DNA from: Bacillus sp. FJAT-27445
GTDB taxonomy: Bacteria > Bacillota > Bacilli > Bacillales > Cytobacillaceae
Direction: 5' to 3'
Assembly: GCF_001510665.1 (NCBI RefSeq)
Contig: NZ_LMTI01000007.1
Coordinates: 18,197 to 82,196 of the forward strand
DNA length: 64,000 nt
In this document: piece by piece, positions 1 through 8,063 of the stretch
How the letters are laid out: each line of letters starts with the position of its first letter
How positions within the stretch are numbered: the stretch's first letter is position 1
Notes under the pieces: model-generated
Told to the model about the DNA's origin: nothing
What the model saw: the letters and a program-made list of their open reading frames with translations, nothing else
The model's database searches: none
Made by a program: the position numbers and the translations under genes

Positions 1-24
1 AGCGAATTCAGGGATGCCATTCAG

Positions 25-84
25 TGTCCTGCGGGCCCCGTCTTATGCTAGTCGGGGCTGACCCAGGGGCTTGCGCATTTTGTT
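25..84 (-). repeat. Dispersed Bacillaceae-type repeat, partial copy (family 1)
   Basis: Read on the minus strand this begins ACAAAATGCGCA and runs through GTCAGCCCCGAC and AAGACGGGGCCCGCAGGAC, matching the first ~60 bp of the repeat at 10157-10316. It lies about 15 bp after the fixX stop and is oriented with fixX transcription. Similarity stops near position 25, close to the window edge. It contains a GCCCCG/CGGGGC stem and may fold in the fix mRNA 3' end. Confidence 0.7.
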
Positions 85-98
85 CCTATTCTCTTAAC

Positions 99-383
99 CT
101 AGGCAAGCCGGAATACGATACCATGGCCGCCTTTTGGGTATTCCCATTTAATATTTTGGTGCGGGCAGCCAATTCGGCAGCTGCCACATTCATGGCAGCC
201 TTCAAAGCCTACCTGCATGCGGGTTCCTTCCCACTTGTAAACTTCTGCGGGGCAAAATACCGTACAAATCTTGTCAGGACATTTTGTCGCGCAAATATCA
301 TGATCCAGTACGGTTAAATGGGATTTCGTGTCACACCTGAAGCGAAGGAGGTATTGTTTTTCTTCTAGTGTTGTAACTGACAT
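99..383 (-). CDS. fixX: Ferredoxin-like protein FixX
   Basis: A 94-residue iron-sulfur protein, last gene of fixABCX. It should carry electrons between the FixAB flavoproteins and the FixC quinone reductase. A C-terminal ferredoxin motif, CHECGSCRIGCP, provides a four-cysteine cluster site. The N-terminal half has more cysteines (CATKCPDKIC, VFCP), as in FixX and the ferredoxin domain of ETF-ubiquinone oxidoreductase. The ATG at 383 shares its A with the fixC TAA stop (TAATG), so translation is coupled; a GGTGA site lies just upstream. An upstream in-frame ATG at 401 lies inside fixC and is less likely. The length is typical of the family. Confidence 0.93.
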   Translation of the reverse strand: MSVTTLEEKQYLLRFRCDTKSHLTVLDHDICATKCPDKICTVFCPAEVYKWEGTRMQVGFEGCHECGSCRIGCPHQNIKWEYPKGGHGIVFRLA

Positions 384-1678
384 TATTTCACCGCCTTCCA
401 TGCTCGATAAATATCCTGAAGTACCTTAAAGGTACCACGTTCGCTTGTCATACTCTTCAGGATTTCCTTCTGCTTATCACGTTTCGGAGTCCCGTCGACC
501 GTAAAGAACTTGCTCATCGCCTGATTCATCATCGGTACATATTCCTTAAAGTATTGTGGATACTTTTCAAAGGTATGGGCAGCATCCTTATACTTTTCAA
601 GATCCTTCATTATAAAGCTTCCATAAAGTGCTTCGCGGTAGCTGTTCAAGCTGGATTCGCTAAAATTGTTACGGTTTTTCGCTTCAATAATAGCCTCGGC
701 AGCAAGCTTTCCGGAATACATGGCCATGTTCGAGCCTTCACGATGGATCGCATTGACAAGCTGAGCAGCATCCCCGATCACTACAACCCCGTTCCCGGCA
801 ACCTTTGGAACAGATCTAAAGCCGCCTTCCGGAATCAAATGTGCCAAGTATTCAGCTGGTTCCCCGCCTTCAAGCATAGGCCTGACCATTGGGTGAGCCT
901 TTAAATAGTCAAGCAGGTCATACGGCTTCAGTTTTGCCTTGATCATGCTCGATAAGGTTGTGCCGACACCAATATTGAGGCTATCTTTATTCGTATAAAG
1001 GAATGCAGTCCCAAGATTCCCTTTTGTAGAATCTCCGAAAATCTCAATTGTGCATCCATGGTTGCCTTCGAGGTTAAAGCGGTCGTTAATCTTCTCTTTT
1101 GGAAGATTGATAACCTCCATGACTGTCAGGGCAACTTCATCCGGACGGAATTCCTTGTGGAAGCCTAGCTGTTTTCCAAGTAAAGAGTTCACGCCATCCG
1201 CGAGAACGACAACATCCGCATACACATCTCCATCCGGCCTGTCAGTCCGCACTCCGATGACCTTCCCATTTTCCACAATGCATTCAGTAACGACCGTCTC
1301 GTTGATTAGAAGGGCTCCATTATCGACCGCCTTTTGGGCAAACCACTGGTCGAACTGGGCTCTTAGGACGGTGAAATTGTTATATGGCTCATTAGCCCAT
1401 TCCATTCCTTTATAGCCAAAAGAAACGACTGATTCTTTATCCATCATCCAAAATCTTTGCTCGACAACCGGCCTTTCCAGCGGTGCTTCCTTCCAAAATT
1501 CAGGGATGAGTTCCTCCGTTTGCTTCCTATAGAGTACGCCGCCCATTACGTTTTTGCTACCAGGGTATTCCCCTCTTTCAATCAGCAGCACATTTAATCC
1601 ATTTTTTGCGCAAACGAGGGCACATGCAGCTCCCGCAGGTCCCGCGCCAACGACGATAACATCAAATTTTTCAGGCAT
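383..1678 (-). CDS. fixC: FixC, electron-transferring flavoprotein-quinone oxidoreductase
   Basis: FAD-dependent membrane-associated oxidoreductase of about 431 residues. It should accept electrons from the FixAB flavoprotein and reduce menaquinone. The N-terminus VIVVGAGPAGAACAL is a dinucleotide-binding GxGxxG fold, followed by an ERG motif at the end of the second strand. A second FAD motif, VVVIGDAAQLVNAIHREG, lies near residue 300. The ATG at 1678 follows a GGTGA site and overlaps the fixB stop by 8 bp; the reading frame open to 1753 would run deep into fixB. In bifurcating Fix systems FixC takes the high-potential branch while ferredoxin takes the low-potential one. Whether this set bifurcates cannot be read from sequence alone. 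Confidence 0.93.
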   Translation of the reverse strand: MPEKFDVIVVGAGPAGAACALVCAKNGLNVLLIERGEYPGSKNVMGGVLYRKQTEELIPEFWKEAPLERPVVEQRFWMMDKESVVSFGYKGMEWANEPYNNFTVLRAQFDQWFAQKAVDNGALLINETVVTECIVENGKVIGVRTDRPDGDVYADVVVLADGVNSLLGKQLGFHKEFRPDEVALTVMEVINLPKEKINDRFNLEGNHGCTIEIFGDSTKGNLGTAFLYTNKDSLNIGVGTTLSSMIKAKLKPYDLLDYLKAHPMVRPMLEGGEPAEYLAHLIPEGGFRSVPKVAGNGVVVIGDAAQLVNAIHREGSNMAMYSGKLAAEAIIEAKNRNNFSESSLNSYREALYGSFIMKDLEKYKDAAHTFEKYPQYFKEYVPMMNQAMSKFFTVDGTPKRDKQKEILKSMTSERGTFKVLQDIYRAWKAVK

Positions 1679-2702
1679 AACTGATTTCACCGCCCTTTTG
1701 GTTCCGCATCTGTTTGAATTGTTCTGTAAGTTTCGGGACGATTTCAAGTGCATCCCCTACGATTCCGTAGGTAGCAACATCAAAAATCGGTGCATTTGGA
1801 TCTTTGTTGATTGCGATGATAATTTCAGAGTTTTTCATTCCAACTACGTGCTGGATCGCTCCGGATAAAGCTACCGCAAAGTATATTTTTGGGGTAACTG
1901 TTTCCCCGGTCTGGCCAATCTGCAGGTGGTGAGGCAGCCAGCCGGCTTCGACAACATCCCTCGTCCCGCCAACGGTCGCGCCAATTGCATCTGCAAGGTC
2001 GTTGAGCATTTGGAAGTTTTGCAGATCTCCCATTCCTTTGCCTCCGCAAACGATGACATGTGCTTCTGCAAGATTAACCTTATTTGTTATGTCTTTCACA
2101 ATTTTAAGCACTTTTGTTCGCATATTTTCTTCAGAAAGTGCTATCGTTTCTTCAATGATTTTACCTGTTCGTGAACTGTCCGGTTCAAGGGCTTTCATCA
2201 CCTTAGGCCTAACCGTCGCCATTTGCGGCCTGTGCTTTTTACACAGTATTGTCGCCATTATGTTTCCACCGAACGCCGGCCGGCTTGCCTCAAATAGTCG
2301 GTTGCTAATGTCAATATCGAGCATGGTCGTATCCGCGGTCAAACCAGTATTCAAATCCGTGGCGACGGCGCTTGCGAGGTCCTTTCCGTTTGGAGTAGCC
2401 CCGTAAAGGAAGATTTCCGGCTTATATTTTTCGGCCAGCATGATTACACCCTTCATGAATGACTCCGTCCGATAGTTCTTCATAACCGGATGGTCGATTA
2501 CATACACCTCATCCGCCCCGTAGGCAATGACTTTGGATGCAAGCGGCTTTATTCCGTCTCCCATAAGGACCCCTGCCAGCGAAACTTCAAGCTTATCGGC
2601 GAGCATACGCCCTGCACCGAGCAGTTCGAGGGAAACGCCTTCAATTTCCCCATCTGTTTCTTCTATAAAAACCCAAACCCCTCTGTATTCATCTAAATTC
2701 AT
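1671..2702 (-). CDS. fixB: Electron transfer flavoprotein alpha subunit FixB/EtfA
   Basis: FAD-binding alpha subunit, 343 residues, partner of FixA. The N-terminal adenine-nucleotide hydrolase-like domain spans about residues 1-200. The C-terminal FAD domain is recognisable from GGKGMGDLQNFQ and GQTGETVTPKIYFAVALSGA, typical ETF-alpha FAD contacts. The start at 2702 has GGAGG at optimal spacing; the longer frame to 2720 is not supported by a ribosome site. The 32-bp gap from fixA and the overlap with fixC show one transcript. The dinucleotide is FAD by family; the electron donor is inferred to be NADH as in other Fix systems. Confidence 0.94.
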   Translation of the reverse strand: MNLDEYRGVWVFIEETDGEIEGVSLELLGAGRMLADKLEVSLAGVLMGDGIKPLASKVIAYGADEVYVIDHPVMKNYRTESFMKGVIMLAEKYKPEIFLYGATPNGKDLASAVATDLNTGLTADTTMLDIDISNRLFEASRPAFGGNIMATILCKKHRPQMATVRPKVMKALEPDSSRTGKIIEETIALSEENMRTKVLKIVKDITNKVNLAEAHVIVCGGKGMGDLQNFQMLNDLADAIGATVGGTRDVVEAGWLPHHLQIGQTGETVTPKIYFAVALSGAIQHVVGMKNSEIIIAINKDPNAPIFDVATYGIVGDALEIVPKLTEQFKQMRNQKGGEISYA

Positions 2703-2734
2703 CAGAATCCTCCTATCCACATATGCTAGTTTGT

Positions 2735-3559
2735 TTAGTTTGCGGAACTGGGCATTAAGAGCTCTTTTTTCTCCATTAGGAGCCCCATCAGCTCTTTCAC
2801 TTGCTCATCCGATGTGCCTTCGAGCCTTTTTCCTCCTTCAGGCTTTGGAGGAGAAAACATTTTGCCAACAATGGTCGGGGAGCCCTTCAGTCCCAACTGG
2901 GTCTTGTCAACATTTTCAAAATCGCTCACAGCCCAGATGACAGGCTCATACCTGGCCGCCTTTATCATATTCGGGAGCGGCGAATAGTCAATTTCATTAA
3001 TTTCTTTTTCAACCGTCAGCAGGCATGGAAGCTCAGCCTGGATCAATTCGTAGCCATTTGTCTGCTTTCTTTTAATCAAAACGGTCTTTTCCTTTTGATT
3101 CACCTCGGAAACTTCGATGACATTGGTAATAGGCGGGATATCTAGCCTGCGGGCGATTCCTGGTCCAACTTGCCCTGTATCCCCATCAATGGCGTGCTTT
3201 CCGCAAATCACCATATCGATTGGCTTTTCCTTGCTAATCTTCTCAAGCGCCTTCGACAATGCGTAGCTGGTGGCGAGTGTATCAGCCCCAGCAAATGCCC
3301 GGTCTGAAATTAAATAGCCTCTGTCGGCCCCAATTTCAACACTTCGCTTAATAACGGCAGTTGCCTGTGGTGGCCCCATTGACAGCACGGAAATCGTACC
3401 GCCGGTCAGCTTCCGGATTTTCACTGCTTCCTGGACGGCATGGGCGTCATAAGGATTCAGGATGGCTGGAGCACTTCTGCGGTCAAGCGTATTTGTTTTA
3501 GGATTAATTTTAATAATTTTTGTATCCGGTACTTGTTTGACACAAACGACAATATGCAT
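2735..3559 (-). CDS. fixA: Electron transfer flavoprotein beta subunit FixA/EtfB
   Basis: First gene of the fixABCX operon, 274 residues. The start MHIVVCVKQVPDTK, then ILNPYDAHAVQEAV and CGKHAIDGDTGQVGPGIA, are characteristic of ETF-beta proteins. In bifurcating ETFs this subunit carries the FAD where NADH electrons are split, and the GDTGQVGP segment lies at the nucleotide site. The ATG at 3559 has an upstream GGGGAAGG ribosome site. Co-occurrence with fixC and fixX separates this set from ordinary EtfBA pairs used only with acyl-CoA dehydrogenases. No acyl-CoA dehydrogenase gene lies nearby. Likely controlled from the roughly 300-bp upstream region. Confidence 0.94.
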   Translation of the reverse strand: MHIVVCVKQVPDTKIIKINPKTNTLDRRSAPAILNPYDAHAVQEAVKIRKLTGGTISVLSMGPPQATAVIKRSVEIGADRGYLISDRAFAGADTLATSYALSKALEKISKEKPIDMVICGKHAIDGDTGQVGPGIARRLDIPPITNVIEVSEVNQKEKTVLIKRKQTNGYELIQAELPCLLTVEKEINEIDYSPLPNMIKAARYEPVIWAVSDFENVDKTQLGLKGSPTIVGKMFSPPKPEGGKRLEGTSDEQVKELMGLLMEKKELLMPSSAN

Positions 3560-3588
3560 GTACTACCTTCCCCTCTGTACTAAATTGT

Positions 3589-3602
3589 TGTAAGCGTTTC
3601 CT
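3589..3602. promoter_or_regulatory. Candidate CcpA cre site in the fixA leader
   Basis: TGTAAGCGTTTCCT matches the catabolite-responsive-element consensus TGWNANCGNTNWCA except at positions 12 and 14. It sits 30-43 bp upstream of the fixA start, where a bound CcpA would act as a roadblock. The similarity is seen directly; regulation is inferred. Confidence 0.4.
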
Positions 3603-3675
3603 TGGTTGAAAATAAAAATGCTTTGTAATACGATATATGAATCATAAAACAAGCATAGTACCAACAAAACGAATG

Positions 3676-3735
3676 GTTTGGAGTTTAAACCAAACTTCAG
3701 CAATTCCGGTCATAGGACGGCATAACACCTGCCGT
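3676..3735. promoter_or_regulatory. Two inverted repeats upstream of fixA
   Basis: GTTTGG-N8-CCAAAC (3676-3695) and ACGGCA-N7-TGCCGT (3717-3735) are separate short palindromes 115-175 bp upstream of the fixA start. Neither is followed by a T-run, so they look more like protein-binding sites than terminators. The regulator is unknown. The rest of 3560-3880 shows no gene. Confidence 0.35.
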
Positions 3736-3880
3736 ACAAACATACGACGCTGATCATAACATTGCTGTTAATACTACTATAATAAATATTCAGATACAGA
3801 CAATGATATAAATCACATTTAAAGGTTTTTTAAATATTTTTTGGGAGACGAGGATGAAATTGGACAATATTGAAGAAAGA

Positions 3881-4091
3881 GGTTCATCACCATAAGTGCT
3901 GGTTTATGATTAAAATGCGTAACTTATATGTTGATTGGAGCGGAGGGCACCGACTCCTGCGGGATGCAGCGGCAAGGTGGAGACCCCACAGGCGCAAGCG
4001 CCGAGGAGGCTCCACTGACGCCCCGCGGAAAGCGTGTGCCTGTAGCGCAAATCAACATATTTGCTAAAACCACTTTTTGTGGTGAAGAACC
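3881..4091 (+). mobile_element. 211-bp MITE, copy A, with 8-bp target duplication
   Basis: The element begins GGTTCATCAC and ends GTGAAGAACC, giving imperfect terminal inverted repeats (9 of 10 at the tips, weaker similarity inward for about 25 bp). It is flanked by AAGAAAGA at 3873-3880 and again at 4092-4099, an 8-bp target-site duplication. Copy B at 25413-25623 is the reverse complement with only two differences. It carries no gene; internal TATGTTGATT/AATCAACATA arms would fold it into one long hairpin. Tips of the form GGTTCTTCAC with 8-bp duplications resemble the ISL3 family, so a trans-acting ISL3-type transposase is my inference. Confidence 0.85.
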
Positions 4092-4191
4092 AAGAAAGAA
4101 GAGTTTAGCGGCGGTTACCGTAAAGGAGCAAAATGAGGTCTTTGATCATTGGATCAATATTTATTACAAAAAAAAGAGGATGCCAGCTTAG

Positions 4192-4479
4192 TTAGCATCC
4201 CACTACATTTTTAAATATTCCTGAATTTCCTGCCTGCCTGTCTCCAATATTCTTTCGGGCAAGTCGCCACTTTGATAGGACAATATCAACCTGGTTTGAT
4301 CTCTCCCGGCAGGATTGCGTTGCCTTTTGATAGGCGACAATGATATCATCAAGCTCCTGGCTACATTGGATTGTCATTTCACTTGTTAATCCATTCTTAT
4401 TTGCCAATTCAATCATTACTTTTCGTTTCTTCTGTATTTCTTCCAATAGTTTAATCATTTCAAAGCTATTTATAAACAC
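4192..4479 (-). CDS. spo0E: Spo0E-like aspartyl-phosphate phosphatase
   Basis: A 95-residue protein with the compact two-helix Spo0E fold: LLEEIQKKRKVMIELANKNG, then CSQELDDIIVAYQK, which contains the SQELD signature used to dephosphorylate Spo0A-P. It would delay sporulation. A basic C-terminal extension of about 40 residues follows, as in Spo0E itself. The start is GTG at 4479, ten bases after GGAGG; an internal ATG at 4458 would also give an intact fold. In B. subtilis spo0E lies close to mtnD, and the same neighbourhood here supports orthology. The family is short and divergent, so the symbol is less certain than the family call. Confidence 0.8.
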   Translation of the reverse strand: MFINSFEMIKLLEEIQKKRKVMIELANKNGLTSEMTIQCSQELDDIIVAYQKATQSCRERSNQVDIVLSKWRLARKNIGDRQAGNSGIFKNVVGC

Positions 4480-4666
4480 CCTTAACCTGCCTCCAGTTGA
4501 ATCAATTATTTTTCTATAAATGCGTGTCCTTACCTACAAAAATAATGACACTTGTTGAATTATGCCAGGCTTTGGAAGTAATGTAAATAGATTCGCAAAA
4601 CAGGTCAAAACATCTTAAAATTCACCGTATTTCGACATCGATTTATCGGTATTGTTTCAAAAAAAG

Positions 4667-4696
4667 AAAAACCGGCTCCACTTGGAACCGGTTTTT
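4667..4696 (-). terminator. Rho-independent terminator after mtnD
   Basis: AAAAACCGG and CCGGTTTTT arms enclose a second TCCA/GGA step; on the minus strand the stem ends in a T-run. It closes the mtnWXBD transcript and separates it from the spo0E-like gene. Confidence 0.85.
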
Positions 4697-4715
4697 AAGG
4701 CAAATTTTATATTAC

Positions 4716-5231
4716 CTATTCATAAATTGGCACCCAGCCTTCGGGAGTTACAAAAATCCGGATGGCTACTACCTTCCTGTCTTCCTGGAGAGTAAAATAG
4801 TGGCGGACATTTTCAGGGACAGAAATCAGGTCTCCAGGGTCGAGGTTGACATCAAAAAACTCGCCATTCTTCCCTTGGATGACAAAGATTCCGTGACCGC
4901 TGACGATAAAGCGTACTTCATCGTCTGTGTGATGATGCTCCTTTTTAAAGTTATCGAGCAGTGTATCAAGATTAGGGGTGGAGTCAGAAAGAGAAATCAC
5001 GTCCTGTGCCTTGTAGCCCCTCCTTGCTGAAATTTCGTTGATTTCGTTTTCAAAGGTTTTAAGTATATTTTCCTTATCTTCTTCCGAAAGCGTAAAATTT
5101 TCCTTTAGATTTTCAGAAAGCTTGTTAACATCCCAATGCTCATAAATAACTTCCTGGGATTCAAGGAAGGAAGCGACTTCCTCCTGTCCCCGCACTTCTT
5201 GGCCCCTTTGTTGAAATTTAATCCATGCCAT
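4716..5231 (-). CDS. mtnD: Acireductone dioxygenase MtnD
   Basis: A 171-residue cupin metalloenzyme that oxidises the acireductone intermediate of methionine salvage. With Fe2+ it yields formate and 4-methylthio-2-oxobutanoate; with Ni2+ an off-pathway product. The metal site EHHHTDDEVRFIVSGHG provides two His and one Glu; the last His comes from NVRHYF near residue 140. Full length for the family. It is the last gene of mtnWXBD, with a terminator directly after it, and is controlled by the S-box in front of mtnW. Confidence 0.96.
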   Translation of the reverse strand: MAWIKFQQRGQEVRGQEEVASFLESQEVIYEHWDVNKLSENLKENFTLSEEDKENILKTFENEINEISARRGYKAQDVISLSDSTPNLDTLLDNFKKEHHHTDDEVRFIVSGHGIFVIQGKNGEFFDVNLDPGDLISVPENVRHYFTLQEDRKVVAIRIFVTPEGWVPIYE

Positions 5232-5286
5232 ATGAAAAACCTCTTTCTATATATTAGTGGATACCTTATTTTCAAGCTTGATAGTT

Positions 5287-5916
5287 TTAAACGACCTTAA
5301 ACAGTTGGAAAGGTTTGTGTTCAAGGAGCCGGAGTTGGTAACGGAAGAGAAACTCGGATGCTTCAAGTACTTTCTTTGCTTCGAAAGCATTCCTTCCCCA
5401 AACCGTGATTCCGTGGTTCCGGATGAGTACAGCTCCAGTGTCACCGTCAATATGCTCTGCGAACGCCTTTGCCAATGAAGGGATATGGGCGTAATTTCGG
5501 ATAATCGGGATTTTTAACACCGCATCCTCTTCCCACCTATCGAAGGCTTTGATAATTTCCTGGCCCTGAAAAGACACTTCTCCGCGTTCTCCGTAAATTT
5601 CGGAGATGACATTGTTGTCGATCGTATGCACATGGAGGCTGCAGCCTGCATTGGTCCTGCGGTATATTTCAACGTGAAGAAGAGTCTCCGCGGAAGGTTT
5701 CAAATGGGTATCCCCCACCGGCCTGCCATACTCATCAACAAGCAAAAAGTCTTCATCGGTCCTTTTCCGCTTATCCTTACCGCTTGCTGTAACAAGGAAT
5801 TGCAGTGGATTACCACTAACTTTTATCGCAAGATTCCCACTTGTCCCCATAAACCAATCCCGTCCCGAAAGCTCATCCTTCACATCAGCAAGCTCGTTCC
5901 ACTTTTCGTTCAGCAT
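5287..5916 (-). CDS. mtnB: Methylthioribulose-1-phosphate dehydratase MtnB
   Basis: Class II aldolase/adducin-fold, zinc-dependent dehydratase, 209 residues. It converts methylthioribulose-1-phosphate to the diketo-phosphate used by MtnW. Zinc ligands are visible as the HVHT pair and a downstream His in [20 protein letters not shown] binds phosphate. The ATG at 5916 has GAAGGAG upstream and overlaps the mtnX stop by 7 bp, so the longer frame to 5961 is not the likely start. The overlap implies translational coupling. Confidence 0.95.
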   Translation of the reverse strand: MLNEKWNELADVKDELSGRDWFMGTSGNLAIKVSGNPLQFLVTASGKDKRKRTDEDFLLVDEYGRPVGDTHLKPSAETLLHVEIYRRTNAGCSLHVHTIDNNVISEIYGERGEVSFQGQEIIKAFDRWEEDAVLKIPIIRNYAHIPSLAKAFAEHIDGDTGAVLIRNHGITVWGRNAFEAKKVLEASEFLFRYQLRLLEHKPFQLFKVV

Positions 5917-6584
5917 GCCTGCTCCTTCACCCCAGTCTTCTTTTTTATCCATGCAAGGCAATCATGAAAATTGTCGAATGGTGCATGTGGCAGTCCCCAT
6001 TCCTCACATTTTTCCTTAAGCAAGTCACGCGCCAGGACAAAATCCGCTTGTTTTGCCGCCTCAAGGTCTGTTATTGAATCCCCGATGACAATTTTAAAAT
6101 AATCCCCACCATGGCCAAGCCGCCTGATGACACTTGGCTTGCAGCAGCCGCAGTTATTGCCGCAACCTTCATCACAGCTGTTGGGCCAGAGAATGTGAAT
6201 CCTTTCCCCGCTGAAGTCAGCACTGTTGCAGAATACCCCATTAAACGGGCCATATTGTGAAATGACTGGTTCGACGAAGAAATCAATGCCACCGCTTATA
6301 ATATAAAGAGGAATGCCAACTTTTCTTGTAAAAGCAACAAATTCTCCAAAGCCCTCCCTGATTTTCGCCTGTTCAATAGCAAATTCGGCAATCTGTCCTT
6401 TTTCGCTCGACGGAAGTAGTGAGAATAATTCCCCAACCCCTTTCCTGATGGAGGTTTCTCCAGAAAGGATCTGGTCCTTAATCGGTTCCCACTCCGGCGG
6501 AGCAAAGGTCTTCATAATTGAAATTATGTTGTCCTTTTCGGTAATTGTTCCATCGAAGTCACAGTAAATAACGGGCGTTTTCAT
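5910..6584 (-). CDS. mtnX: HK-MTPenyl-1-phosphate phosphatase MtnX
   Basis: HAD-superfamily phosphatase of 224 residues acting on 2-hydroxy-3-keto-5-methylthiopentenyl-1-phosphate. Motif I is YCDFDGTIT (nucleophile Asp), motif II is IISGG, and motif III/IV is [12 protein letters not shown] Cys-rich insert, [12 protein letters not shown], near residue 148 may bind a metal. The ATG at 6584 is embedded in the mtnW stop (AATGA) and follows a GGGGGTG site. Bacillus uses separate MtnW and MtnX where other bacteria use the fused enolase-phosphatase MtnC. Confidence 0.95.
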   Translation of the reverse strand: MKTPVIYCDFDGTITEKDNIISIMKTFAPPEWEPIKDQILSGETSIRKGVGELFSLLPSSEKGQIAEFAIEQAKIREGFGEFVAFTRKVGIPLYIISGGIDFFVEPVISQYGPFNGVFCNSADFSGERIHILWPNSCDEGCGNNCGCCKPSVIRRLGHGGDYFKIVIGDSITDLEAAKQADFVLARDLLKEKCEEWGLPHAPFDNFHDCLAWIKKKTGVKEQAC

Positions 6585-7777
6585 TTTACAGGCACCCCCC
6601 ATAGCTCCAGGGCTTTTTCAAGTTCCGGTTGATAGGCAGCCGCATCTGACAGGCTGCGGCCGTCCAGGACTGCATCGATTGCTTGGCGAAAGGCCTTTCC
6701 CCCGGCAGCTGCTCCGCCCGGATGTCCATGGACTCCTCCGCCAGCATTAATGACTGAGTCAATGCCGAAGTCGGAAATCAAGGCTGGAACAAGTCCTGGG
6801 TGAATGCCGGCGGAAGGTACCGGTAACGCCTTTTTGTACAGCTCTTCCTTCGTCAGCTCCTTTGCAATCCCGAGCGCGCTTTCCCTTGCAAGCGCCACCG
6901 AGCCGTACGGTGATGGGAACAGAGCAAGATCCGCGCCCGAATACCTGAGCAGTTTCCCTAAGAGGAGGGAATGGGAAACCCCATATACAGAAGATGATAC
7001 GATTGCACCGCTGAACGCCGGATGCGCCATGATTGGCAGGCCGATGCTTTCGTCCTCCCTAAGTTCCTGCAGGACATCCAGTCCGTAGGAAAATACATTG
7101 AACAAGAGTAGATCGGCGCCATCTTCCGCAAACCTTTTTGCTTTTTCCCTAAGTTCCGAAGTCCTCCCTGTTAAGTTCACTGCGTAAAGTGTCCGGTGGC
7201 CAGTTTCGGAAAATACTTCATCCAGGACGAGCCGGCCGGCCTGAATTCTTTTCCTCGAGGGGGTCAGCGGATTTTCGAAAAGGATTTCGTCATCCTTAAC
7301 GATGTCGATTCCGCCCAATGCCTGCTCTCTAAGCTGGCTTGTGAGGAAATCGGGACTTTTTCCAAGTACACCCTTAAAAATGCTCATCAACAGCGGCCTG
7401 TTGAAAACATTGAGTTTATCCCTTAGCCCTTCAATCCCAAACCGTGGACCCGGAAAAAAACGTTTAAACTCCTGGCTGAATTCCAAATCCATCAGCCGAA
7501 CTTTCCCATCGAGGGACAATTTTCCAAACACTGTAGTCAGGATTGCGGGAAGGTCCGCCGAGAAATTGGCTGCGGGATACGCTACCGAGATTGTTGCGAT
7601 GGTTTCGGCGGTTTTTTCAGCCGATACCACTCTCCCTTTGTGCTTCCTTAACTGCTCCTGTTCCAGTGCGGGTAAATTGGTCCATGAACCGACCGTCAGG
7701 CCTAGGGCAATTTCCTCCGCTTTTTTCGCGGGATTATTTTCATCATGTATAAGATATGTCGCTATAATTTCGCTCAT
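6581..7777 (-). CDS. mtnW: RuBisCO-like enolase MtnW
   Basis: A 398-residue RuBisCO-like protein that enolises 2,3-diketo-5-methylthiopentyl-1-phosphate. The large-subunit fold is evident: the N-terminal domain, [12 protein letters not shown] (equivalent to the carbamylated-lysine region), MAHPAFSG, and a phosphate-binding [15 protein letters not shown] segment near the C-terminus. It lacks the carboxylase loop-6 set and is not a carbon-fixation enzyme. The ATG at 7777 follows an AAAGGA site; the upstream open frame lies in the riboswitch expression platform. First gene of the S-box-controlled operon. Confidence 0.95.
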   Translation of the reverse strand: MSEIIATYLIHDENNPAKKAEEIALGLTVGSWTNLPALEQEQLRKHKGRVVSAEKTAETIATISVAYPAANFSADLPAILTTVFGKLSLDGKVRLMDLEFSQEFKRFFPGPRFGIEGLRDKLNVFNRPLLMSIFKGVLGKSPDFLTSQLREQALGGIDIVKDDEILFENPLTPSRKRIQAGRLVLDEVFSETGHRTLYAVNLTGRTSELREKAKRFAEDGADLLLFNVFSYGLDVLQELREDESIGLPIMAHPAFSGAIVSSSVYGVSHSLLLGKLLRYSGADLALFPSPYGSVALARESALGIAKELTKEELYKKALPVPSAGIHPGLVPALISDFGIDSVINAGGGVHGHPGGAAAGGKAFRQAIDAVLDGRSLSDAAAYQPELEKALELWGVPVK

Positions 7778-7838
7778 TGTGTGCCATCCTTTCTTACGTG
7801 GAATTTCCGATGGGCATAGATATTTTTCATTAAAGGCA

Positions 7839-7988
7839 TTAAAAAAACCCCTTCCAAAGAAGAGGTTAGCGCAGCAAACTAATCTCTTCTCATCTATCAG
7901 CTTTCGCTGCAAGAATTAGCACCGTGCTTAAAATAAGTCGGTTGCCGGGCTTCATAGGGCTAGTCCCTCCGCCTGCTCTTGATAAGAA
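7839..7988 (-). ncRNA. S-box (SAM-I) riboswitch with terminator, upstream of mtnW
   Basis: The minus-strand leader has the class I SAM aptamer features: CTTATCAAGAG for P1, AGGCGGAGGGACTAGCCC, GATGAAGCCCGGCAACC-like core, and the P4/P1 closing segment GCGAAAGCTGATAGATGAG. The expression platform is explicit. AGAAGAGATTAG (7879-7890) can pair with CTAACCTCTTCT (7858-7869) as antiterminator. The latter otherwise forms AACCTCTTC/GAAGGGGTT (7846-7867), followed by seven T. High SAM should therefore stop transcription before mtnW. Confidence 0.95.
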
Positions 7989-7998
7989 AATGATTTTT

Positions 7999-8026
7999 AT
8001 TATATTCACTATTTTCATAATGTTAA
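7999..8026 (-). promoter_or_regulatory. SigA-type promoter for the mtnW S-box leader
   Basis: On the minus strand TTAACA (8026-8021), a 16-bp spacer and TATAAT (8004-7999) predict a start near 7992, just before the aptamer. An alternative TTGACA-N17-GATAAT lies at 8067-8039, overlapping the mtnE stop. Confidence 0.55.
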
Positions 8027-8063
8027 GATTCAATATGGATTATCGCAAGAATTAATATTATTG

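Noticed and set aside
3870-4191. Plus-strand open frames of 65 and 87 codons
   Set aside because: They lie largely within the MITE, have no ribosome site and arise from its G/C-rich palindromic interior.
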